In this document: positions 34,867 to 43,839 of the stretch, one piece after another
Numbering within the stretch: the first letter of the stretch is position 1
Layout of the letters: every line of letters begins with the position of its first letter
Source: Malachius bipustulatus
Lineage: Eukaryota > Arthropoda > Insecta > Coleoptera > Melyridae
NCBI GenBank assembly: GCA_910589415.1
Contig: OU342639.1
Location: 13,400,268-13,464,267 of the forward strand
Length of the DNA stretch: 64,000 nucleotides
Direction: 5' to 3'
Notes under the pieces: generated by a model
Seen by the model: the letters and a program-made list of their open reading frames with translations, nothing else
Told to the model about the DNA's origin: nothing
The model's database searches: none
Program-made: the position numbers and the translations under genes

Positions 34867-35306
34867 TTATTTCTTTTTCCATTCCGAGTGTTCGTTAGTG
34901 TCCAGTGTCTTGATGTGCTTTTTCAAGAATATTATATAATTCTGACACACTGTAACGTAATATTTTCTATTGTCTGTTTCATTTTTTCTCTTTTGTACTA
35001 ATTTTTCTATTCCCCCAATGCTAAGGATGTGAAATTTGTTTAATCTACGATAATCCAGTGCATTTACTTTTTCATTATGCATTTTCTTCGAAATATTCTC
35101 TTTCACTTCAATTTCTTTATATTTTTTTGTTCGGATAAAGGAGAAGTCAAATTATTGTCAGTCTTATCGATATATAATGAAACTTTGTTTTTGAGCATAA
35201 GAGAATTAATTTTCATAAATATCAAATTTTTGTTTTCATAAACAAATTTATTTAATTTGTTTCGTTGTTTAGATGGGACTGTGAACTTATTTTTTATGGA
35301 CGCCAT
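34867..35306 (-). CDS. Possible small Lys-rich gene, split by a frame change
   Basis: Frame 1 starts at ATG 35306 in good context (ACTATGG): MASIKNKFTVPSKQRNKLNK, 67 codons, ending at 35103. Frame 2 overlaps its end by four bases (GTGA) and continues 79 codons to 34867 (KENISKKMHNEKVNALDYRR and on to HSEWKKK). An AATAAA overlaps the last stop, as a polyadenylation signal could. Two adjacent open frames in AT-rich DNA, with a start context and a poly(A) signal, suggest a real or recently broken single-exon gene or processed copy. No domain was recognised; the product would be basic and helix-rich. Chance cannot be excluded. Confidence 0.35.
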
Positions 35307-35447
35307 AGTAAATGTTCATTTTATAAAATTAACAACGAACACAAATCCAACGATGTATCCACATTGCAAAAAATGACAGATCTCATCTAATCTTCTTTTA
35401 TCTACACTCTCGTCTACACTCTACACTGCGCAAAAAAGAAAGTGTCT

Positions 35448-35789
35448 CACCGCAAAGATCCCTGATTCTCATTAGGATAGATTTCGATTTTGTCTTCGCA
35501 TGTCAGCAATCCTATCCTTCGTTTTTCTGCTTTACTGGATCTAAACTCAAAAAAACTGTCAACAAATTTTCTACCGGGTGATCTGTGAAGGCGTACAAAA
35601 TCACTCCTCGGCTTTCCTAAATAATTTTTTCTTGTAAGTTTTGACGAGCAAATTTTGAAACTTGGTTGAAAACCTCGAGACTTGATTGAAAAAATCTACT
35701 GTTCGCTCTTGAAGTACATTACTTTTCCTCGCCAACCGATTTTGGAAATTTAAACCTCTTATTGAAGCTAAAACTTCAGAAAAATCCAT
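35448..35789 (-). CDS. Possible small gene upstream of the Lys-rich frames
   Basis: ATG at 35789 opens a 62-codon frame (MDFSEVLASIRGLNFQNRLA and on to KKKLFRKAEE) ending at 35601. The +1 frame overlaps it and stays open for about 60 more codons (KPRSDFVRLHRSPGRKFVDS, then SSKAEKRRIGLLTCEDKIEI) to about 35450, where GTGAGA could be a splice donor. The composition (RKS, RLARKSNVLQE) looks protein-like. It may be the 5' exon of the locus at 34867-35306 or a separate broken gene. No family recognised. Confidence 0.3.
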
Positions 35790-35799
35790 GGACAAACAT

Positions 35800-36835
35800 T
35801 GAAAAACAAGACAAGCATTAAATAAACAGATTGCATTAAAAAATACTCAAGTTTAAATTTCTTCTGAAAACAGGTTTTGGGAGGAAAATTTAATTAAAAT
35901 CAACTTGTTGCAGAAAAAACAGTTACATATCTCCAAACAAAGTCGCGCAAAATTTTGTGTGCTACACTTTCATTTATGCGTATAGTTCACTAAAGTATTA
36001 ATTTGACCTTTTGTAATTAATTAATATTCAACTTCCAAGATATTGCTACTGACCATTTAAGACACAAAATAGATTAGTTTAAATAAAATTATTAATACTT
36101 TATTATCATTATTATAATGTATAGGCCAACTATATAAAAGTAGAGTAAATGAGGTGTATCATTTTATGCAAGTGTGTTACACCGTTTTTTTTTGCATATG
36201 GCATTCGTCAGAAGAAAAAAGTTCACAGTCTCATGTTAAACAAAACAAATTAAATAAAAACTAATGCCGCTAGGCTATTTAGGAAAACTGGCCCTGTTAT
36301 GCTCAAAATCAAATTTCGAAAAAATATCTAATGTGTAGTTGAGACATTGTCGCTCCACTTTGGTAATTTGGCTTCTAGATCGAGCCTATTTAGTCAGACG
36401 TAAGTCTTGAGCATTTGAATAGTTGAATTAACGAACACAAACAACCATGACGAGCTGGGATTCGAATCACAGACGGTGGCAATTTGTCAACGGTCACCGG
36501 ATCCAACAAAAAGGTTATGATCAAAAACAAAAACTCGACATTTTTAGTTTCTTGCAGTCATTTAATGAACTATAATCGGTTTTCGCCAACATATTGTGAC
36601 GAAAATCTGTAGCAAATTTTTGCTTATTTACTTAATTTGATTGGGGGAGATACAAACAACCCTAACCTACCAAACAATAGCGTTTCGTTACAACAGGATT
36701 GCGCAATATTTAGGGCAAGTTCTCCCAGGTCCATCTGACAATAAGAAGAGGCCCGATGAAAGGGAGGCCGGCGAGGTCTCCTGATTTCTTCTTCTCAGGA
36801 GGCTTCTTTTTATGAGGAGATAAGATACACCACTT
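35800..36835. other. Intergenic sequence
   Basis: No gene recognised. A GATTCGAATCCC motif (minus strand, about 36455) resembles a tRNA B-box, but no A-box or cloverleaf could be drawn. Confidence 0.4.
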
Positions 36836-36905
36836 TTCGAAAATCAAATGTCCACCGATCCTGACCCCCAGATCACGAAAAAGTGGTTTTCCGAAATTTA
36901 CCTGC
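36836..36905 (-). repeat. Dispersed conserved segment, copy 2
   Basis: In reverse orientation it reads GCAGGTAAATTTCGG, AACCACTTTTTCGTGATC, TGGGGGTCAGGATCGGTGG and ACATTTGAT, nearly identical to 5104-5170. The 65-codon frame across it (36710-36907) is probably not a host gene. Confidence 0.65.
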
Positions 36906-37810
36906 ATGTAATACAGCTTCTCATGTAGTTTCCGTCACTAACAGAGATGTTACTACGTTGTGTTCCTTGTGAACGTTCAGGATAAGTAATCGACTGATCA
37001 TTAGCTAGAATTAGATAATCACGCTTGTTGATATGACATTCCGATGAGCTCTAATAAGATGGGAATGGCCATCCATGTCTTCAACAGCGTTTTTGTCTGC
37101 TTTTGGCTTGAGATCGGTATTATCTATGAGCCCTAGAACCCAAATGTTTAACGACTGAAGGACCAGGGCTATTAACCCCGAAGGAAACAGGAGTAGATAG
37201 GTGGCACAATGAATAATTCGAATAATTATAGGTACTGACCTTCGGTCTGCTTCTGTCTCCTGCTGTGAGGGTTGGTAATCACTTTAATTTAACGATTATA
37301 AGCCGCGGTTGTAAAGCGCGGCTTTTAAATTCACGATCGGTGATTTACGGATTGAACTGCGATTGTAAGACGCGGTTCACGATACGTATTTGATACGACA
37401 CAATTTGTCGAATCACGAAAAATGTCTGCTCCGACGAGTTTTAGCCGACCAAGTCCTGTTGACACGACACGAAGTGTTACTTGCAGACTTGCTGCTACGA
37501 GGTCGGTTGCTCAAGTGTCTGTGTCTGTTTCTTCCTTCTTCCTTCATGTGCGGGCGAGTGTGCGGGTAAAAGGGAAGGAAGGGAAGGGTGTTGTTCTCTG
37601 AACCACGAGTCTGGCGATGACGAACGAAAAATGTTGATGAATGAATTTAGCGTATCGTTCGTCACGATTAGGTTTCAATTTCGACTTACAAATTAACTAC
37701 GATGACGGAACACCAAACATCTTTCGAGATTAGAGAACGAAATTTTGCAGTCTTGTCGAACTTTGAGATGACGTTGGATTTTCGAAAATTCTAAAAGTTG
37801 CTTTACTTTT
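36906..37810. other. CpG-rich intergenic sequence
   Basis: From about 37280 to 37640 the sequence is CpG-rich with repeated CGCGGTT/CGCGGCTT motifs (GCCGCGGTTGTAAAGCGCGG, GACGCGGTTCACG). It could be a promoter or LTR region. A 71-codon frame at 37481-37696 has no motif. Confidence 0.35.
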
Positions 37811-38290
37811 ACAGGGTCTCTTTAAATTTTGAAAAAACCGGTCCTTGTGGTATCATTTCAGGTCGCAGTTTTCAATTTAAGGGACTGGATTTTTTGCGAG
37901 GGTAAGATATCACCAAGGAGTTGTCTGGTATTGCATATGAGCAAAATCGGTCGAGCCGTTTCAAAATGGCGGTCATTTGAATTTTAGTAAAAACTTATTA
38001 TTTTTGAACCCCTGTATAAGCAAGATGGGGAAAAAATTTTGAAACTAAATTAACAGAATTGCAAGAAAATAATTTGAAATTTTAGTTGATGCAATAGAAT
38101 TTACATTATTTCAATTGATTTAATAAAGATAAGCCAATGGCGTGGGTAGGAAAAGGGTAAAAATGGCTAAATTTCTATAACTATTTATGAACACATTTTT
38201 AAAGTAATTGAACTGAATTTTTTACGTCATACAATTAAAAGCTCTATATCTTTAAAATGTTTCATGAATTTTTTTTTTTACGAATCTAAG
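37811..38290 (-). repeat. R-family dispersed repeat, inverted copy
   Basis: The reverse complement matches both units of 3553-5037: GCAATACCAGA.AACTCCTTG, GAGCAAAATCGGTCGAGCCG on the plus strand, and CCCACGCCATTGGCTTA on the minus strand. Identity is clearly below that between the two tandem copies. Confidence 0.7.
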
Positions 38291-39148
38291 GACTTTATTT
38301 GTTATTTTACTTCCACGTTGTATTAAGAATATACCGTAAGTTCCCTTTTGTAGCTTCCATGTTTTACGACGTATCCAGATGGAAAGTTGAATTTATACAA
38401 AGTAACGTAAATTTATATTAGAGTAACCGGTTATTATTTAACAGTTCCATCAGTTCCATTCCCATCCTTTGGGAGCAGTCGGCATTTTAACGGTTCATGC
38501 ATATACCGGCCGTAGATCGCAGGACTTGATGGCTCGGCGTATTTCAGGGTTTTGTTTTAACGAATCTCATTTACAGGCTTTTACGCCTACTTGAAATTCG
38601 TCCGACAGGACACCAGCCGAACGTTCCCTCTACTTGTGCACTGCCGTGTCGTCTCATTCTTCTTCTCGACTTCAGCCGGCGAAATATCCATCTTGCTCAT
38701 CAAGTACAAGTGATTATCCTAATCTTAGCTACTATGATGGTCTTTATTATTTGGATTTTTTCTTCGTAGCGACCGTGGGACCCGTGGGAGCTAAGTATTT
38801 TAATGGCGAAAAAGTTGAATTTGTGATTTCGGCCAATTTAAGGGTACGGTCTTCTTTTTAAGATATTAGAAAACTTGTCTCAACGACCACCAAAATGAGT
38901 ACCTGTTGAAAATTCATTCTTCTAATCTGGTAATAAAAGATTTATATTGTAATTGAACCTGGTAACTACAGACAACAAAAACAGTTATTTAACCCTATTA
39001 AATTTAAAATCACTCGAACTCGAACAAAATTAACTAAAATAAAAGGAATATATTATACGTTTGAAATTCTAAATTTACCACAATGGAAGTCGTTCAAATC
39101 TCCCGCCTCGATTAATACTTGACCAAAATAATAGCCGAAAAGATTTAA
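38291..39148. other. Intergenic sequence left of the inverted duplication
   Basis: A moderately GC-rich patch at 38440-38700. The 75-codon Ser-rich frame at 38634-38861 has no recognised domain. Confidence 0.35.
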
Positions 39149-40328
39149 TAGTAGAGTGCAGAATAGGGTGAAGCGTGTCACCCTGTGGGCCTTTCAAGAT
39201 TAAAAGCTGCGACCTGTGGCAAATGGAAGCTTATGTCATTAATATAGCCCAAAAAAATTCGTCCAGTAATCGTCCTGTGCAAAAGGGCGCTATCCAAAAT
39301 TTTCGAGTTTTTTCTATAAATCGATAGTATAGAACTGATACAAATTTTTGGTATTTTTTCCACGCAATATTTTGTAGCCGTTTGCCTGTAAAAAAATGAA
39401 AACCGATCTTGAAAAGCGTTGGCTCTTATGGAGCCAGGCGGTCTTCAAGAAGCGATATCTCCGTTCGAAGTGGCTGAAAAATTAATTCAATTTTAATACT
39501 TCGGCTGTTTATCAACGATTATCTCAAAAGCGGCAACTCTGATCGAAAAATGATCTTATAAATAATTGTTGCTCCACTATTTGTGATTAATGTGGTCTTA
39601 TTTTCATAATTTTACACCTAATAATTAATGAGAAAAGTTAATAATTGTAAAGCGATGCATAATCAAGACGCTCGAGTTCTCGCTCGAACTGTTGGCCAGC
39701 GCTCCAACTGCCGATCACCCTCTCTCACCCCGCACTTCCCCTTATCCTCGTAATACGCCAGGATAGGTGCATAATAAGCGCGGCAAGTAAACTTATTTGA
39801 AAATATTATGGCTCTGTTTAATATCCATGAAACGTTATTTCTTGTAAATAATAGGTAAATATACAGGATCAATTAAATTTATTCCAGGTGTTTTCTCACA
39901 ATGAAGATAATTTATTATACATATCCATAAATACCTACTATTTTCAGTAAAACAATGGAACAATCACTTCTAAATGCATGCAAAATTGGGGAGGAAGCAT
40001 TGATAAATTTTACTTGCGGAAAAAGAAATGAGAAGAACATGAGCTAGCAACTAACATATCCCATGTCGCTTGTTGCAAATGGTATGTTTAGCTACACCCT
40101 CAAATAAAAGTGCTTTAGGAGAAATAATCGAAAGCTACAGTACAGAAGAGAGAAATAGTACTTTTAACAGCAGTAGCGGTGAAAAAATTTGTCACATATT
40201 TGATGGCATGTCTGTAGTTCAGAAACTGCGTAAGCCATAAATTCAAGAACATTTGGCGATTATTCCAAAATATTCGCAAAAATAATCTTCAAGCGTGACA
40301 TAAAATCACAACGTATAGACCTCTTTCT
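39149..40328 (+). repeat. Left arm of a giant inverted duplication
   Basis: From 39184 to about 40327 this arm is an almost exact reverse complement of 41400-42804. In the parts compared by eye only rare substitutions were seen (for example AGCCAGGCGG against the other arm's AGCCTGGCGG). A further 12-bp outer match (ATAGTAGAGTGC, 39148-39159) follows after 25-35 bp of unlike sequence. This arm lacks 27 bases present in the other arm near 40034 and lacks its 231-bp MITE. A 69-codon frame and a 61-codon frame occur identically in both arms; they have no recognised domain. Confidence 0.92.
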
Positions 40329-41148
40329 AGTATTCGATCATTATGAAAAATATTCAGTCAAAAATGCAACTCGAATGAAGAGAGGTGGCACAGATTCAAT
40401 AAATAAGATAATCGATACTGGAATAAGCGTTCCATTGCCTCATCAGTGAAATCTGTTTATCAATTCAACATTTAATAAAAAACAGTTGACCAATTTTCTG
40501 TCAAATGAGGCATTAAAACATTCAGCGAAAGAGAATATAGAGTTTGTAACAAGTGGTGGATTCTCTGATGTTTACCAATATAAAAGTAATAATTTTTTCT
40601 TGGATGATGACCTGTTGATCTCAAATCAGGAGAAAGCAGATACAAGAATTTTACTGCACATTCTGTCAGCAAAAAATGCTGGGTAACGATACTGATGTAT
40701 TAGTATACTACTGGTACATTTCAGAGAACATTCAATTCTTGAAATGTGGATGAAGGTTGGGAAAAAATGCGGTGTTCGGTTCAGTCCCATACACAAAATC
40801 AATTTAGACCAACGCCTGATTAAAAACCTCCCAGATTTACATGCACTGACAGGGTGCGATACAACCAGTCAATTTGCAGGTTTTGGGGAAAAAAACTTGC
40901 TGGAAAACGTACTTAACTTATGAGATTATCTTCTGGAAAATTTTGGAGGGACATGGAACAAAATAATTTTCTCAAATGTTCACAATTTTGTCTTGAAACT
41001 TTATACGAAAAACGAAAATATAACCTCTATAAATCATCTGCGAGGTTTATTAGCTGCTTCTAAAACTTTAGATAAACTCCCCCCAACAGAAGACAGCCTT
41101 TATCAACATTGCCTTCGTACATTTATTATCAAATCTACATTTGGTTAA
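39957..41148 (+). pseudogene. Decayed gene of the HALTGCDTTS family (PIN/FEN1-like?)
   Basis: Successive frames match a family of large uncharacterised invertebrate proteins. MEQSLLNACKIGEEALINFT at 39957. MVCLATPSNK to FDGMSVVQKLRKP, 40079-40240. RTFGDYSKIF, RIDLFLVFDHYEKYSVKNAT to LPHQ, 40246-40446. In-frame TGA at 40447 where the family usually has Trp, then the same frame to EKADTRILLHILSAKNAG ending 40686. Frame change to NDTDVLVYYW. Another change to LPDLHALTGCDTTSQFAGFG, ending about 40923. Last frame NFGGTWNKIIFSNVHNF to LPPTEDSLYQH, stop 41146-41148. The Asp/Glu-rich blocks (EKAD, DTDV, TGCD) resemble the acidic motifs of PIN/FEN1-type nucleases, which is inference. At least four lesions make it non-functional. 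Its 5' part lies in the left arm, the rest in the spacer of the inverted duplication. Confidence 0.72.
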
Positions 41149-41396
41149 ATACTCTGTGACCTGTCCAGTACTTACCAGACTACACAGAATTCGCCGACAA
41201 TCGAATCATTGTAGTCTTCCAAACATGAACAAGTTTTCCCAAAATGACATAATTTTTAACAACGTGTCAATGTAAAAAAGGTATGCAAACATAATAATAA
41301 TATCATAATGCTTTTTTCTTAGTGACTGTGTTTATATTTCAGATTGTACAGCAAGGTGGTGTGGTTGTAAAAAAAAAACAAATTGACTTGCATAGG

Positions 41397-42848
41397 AAGG
41401 AGGTCTACCTATACGTTGTGATTTTATGTCACGCTTGAAGATTATTTTTGCGAATATTTTGGAATAATCGCCAAATGTTCTTGAATTTATGGCTTACGCA
41501 GTTTCTGAACTACAGACATGCCATCAAATATGTGACAAATTTTTTCACCGCTACTGCTGTTAAAAGTACTATTTCTCTCTTCTGTACTGTAGCTTTCGAT
41601 TATTTCTCCTAAAGCACTTTTATTTGAGGGTGTAGCTAAACATACCATTTGCAACAAGCGACATGGGATATGTTAGTTGCTAGCTCATGTTTGAAAATTT
41701 CCTTATAATGTATACTTCTTCTCATTTCTTTTTCCGCAAGTAAAATTTATCAATGCTTCCTCCCCAATTTTGCATGCATTTAGAAGTGATTGTTCCATTG
41801 TTTTACTGAAAATAGTAGGTATTTATGGATATGTATAATAAATTATCTTCATTGTGAGAAAACACCTGGGGCCTGTTTCACAAAACACTATTAACTATTA
41901 TTAATAGTAAAGCTCAATAATAAAAGCTCATAATATGAGTGATTTTCAATAGTGTTTCTCAAAATAATTGTAATAAAGTACTAAGTAATAGTTTAACTAA
42001 CTATTAATAATAGTATATTTCAATTATATTAGTCGGTAAGTGTTTTACAAAATTTTATATGACTATTATTAATAACTCATATTTTTGTGAAACAGGCCCC
42101 TGGAATAAATTTAATTGATCCTGTATATTTACCTATTATTTACAAGAAATAACGTTTCATGGATATTAAACAGAGCCATAATATTTTCAAATAAGTTTAC
42201 TTGCCGCGCTTATTATGCACCTATCCTGGCGTATTACGAGGATAAGGGGAAGTGCGGGGTGAGAGAGGGTGATCGGCAGTTGGAGCGCTGGCCAACAGTT
42301 CGAGCGAGAACTCGAGCGTCTTGATTATGCATCGCTTTACAATTATTAACTTTTCTCATTAATTATTAGGTGTAAAATTATGAAAATAAGACCACATTAA
42401 TCACAAATAGTGGAGCAACAATTATTTATAAGATCATTTTTCGATCAGAGTTGCCGCTTTTGAGATAATCGTTGATAAACAGCCGAAGTATTAAAATTGA
42501 ATTAATTTTTCAGCCACTTCGAACGGAGATATCGCTTCTTGAAGACCGCCAGGCTCCATAAGAGCCAACGCTTTTCAAGATCGGTTTTCATTTTTTTACA
42601 GGCAAACGGCTACAAAATATTGCGTGGAAAAAATACCAAAAATTTGTATCAGTTCTATACTATCGATTTATAGAAAAAACTCGAAAATTTTGGATAGCGC
42701 CCTTTTGCACAGGACGATTACTGGACGAATTTTTTTGGGCTATATTAATGACATAAGCTTCCATTTGCCACAGGTCGCAGCTTTTAATCTTGAAAGGCCC
42801 ACACATTTCATTTTTAAGCGACTTTTGAAGCTCCGAGCACTCTACTAT
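41397..42848 (-). repeat. Right arm of the giant inverted duplication
   Basis: Reverse-complement copy of the left arm, starting GAGGTCTACCTATACG and ending at 42804, with the outer GCACTCTACTAT match at 42837-42848. It retains 27 bases missing from the left arm (around 41688-41715) and carries a 231-bp MITE. Removing these leaves about 1144 bp, the length of the left arm. It contains an inverted second copy of the 5' part of the HALTGCDTTS gene. Confidence 0.92.
41869..42099. mobile_element. 231-bp MITE (PIF/Harbinger-like ends) with CTG target duplication
   Basis: Perfect 17-bp terminal inverted repeats GGGCCTGTTTCACAAAA. The interior is rich in TATTATTAATA. CTG precedes (41866-41868) and follows (42100-42102) the element. 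The equivalent site in the left arm reads ACACCTGGAATAAA without the insertion, so the empty site is seen directly. GGGCCTGTTTCACA-type ends and a 3-bp duplication fit PIF/Harbinger-derived MITEs. The family's usual TWA target is not matched, so the class is tentative. Confidence 0.88.
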
Positions 42849-43375
42849 AAACTGTGATCGTCTTGTTGAAAAAGAGACCCCTACGTTGTGTTTATTTTTC
42901 ATTCTAGAATGCACTGAAATAAGTCAATAATTGGAAAATTGGTAGACGGGATATACCTTCAAAATTTTATAAAGGTATAACCACAGTGTAAGAAGCGAAG
43001 GGATGAAAACCTCAACGTCGGTGTATGAGAGAGAATGCCAAAAAAAAATTTCATTTCTGTTTTTTATGTGTTTTGAAAATGGTTTTAATTGTGTTTAACC
43101 ACCGTTTTACCACATAGCTTTCTGTACCATTTGCCTTAAAATGTCGTTTTATTTTGAAATTTGGTAATAGGACTTTTGATTTTTGTACGGAAATTATAGT
43201 TGCCTTAGGTATCTCGGAAAATAGAGCAGCTGGAACAAAATTGAAAACAGATATATTCTTCGTTTTCAGTCATCCCACGTCATTCATTTTTCCCACAAGT
43301 TTTTCAACCCCCGGTGTAAATAAGTGTTCTAAATTCGCAAAGCACGTGGAAGGAATAAATAATTTAATCAATATG
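42849..43375. other. Spacer between inverted duplication and satellite element
   Basis: No recognised gene. A 77-codon frame (43154-43387) runs into the next element's end. A minus-strand frame at 42660-42914 extends from the duplicated arm into here. Neither shows a known domain. Confidence 0.35.
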
Positions 43376-43690
43376 CAGGGTCCATAATAAGTAACGCAAA
43401 AAATGAATAATTTTTGTATATGTCGCAGCCTTCTGGTGAAATTATTCCGTATTACACAAAGTGGCTAACATTTTTAGAAATTACATGTAATGCAAGTATG
43501 TTTCCGCCATTTGATAAAATCGTTTAAAATTACGTCAAGTGGTCAAATTTTCTGGCCATTTCATCCGGTGCGGTAATCTATGGTTGCATTTTGGGAAATA
43601 AAATCAGTTACAGGTTACAGGAAATTTAGACGTACATGGATGTAGTCGACGACTCAAGTGGTGCTGTTTTATAACAGCAGTAGTAGTTTT

Positions 43691-43839
43691 ATCAACAAAT
43701 GCAGAGCGACAAATTTATTTTTCTCGCGAATAATAATTGAAACCGAGATTGAAACGGACCGAGCGACAAATTCCTGGAGGAAGAAAATATTGATGCGGAT
43801 GATCAGCGGTTAAGGAAAGGGTTTCACTCTGTGTGTTTC
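43691..43839 (-). repeat. Inverted, diverged satellite monomer at the array head
   Basis: In reverse complement it reads ATTTGTCGCTCTGCATTTGT-type sequence with CCGCTGATCATCCG.A.CAATATT, that is, the array monomer in opposite orientation. It also contains an internal duplication of the GAAAC..AGATTGAAACGG kind. It meets the first direct monomer head-to-head near 43840. Confidence 0.75.

Noticed and set aside
36445..36490. B-box-like GATTCGAATCCC on the minus strand
   Set aside because: No cloverleaf and no matching A-box at the right distance.
39663..39872. 69-codon frame found identically in both duplication arms
   Set aside because: Identity follows from the recent duplication, not from coding constraint. 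No domain recognised.
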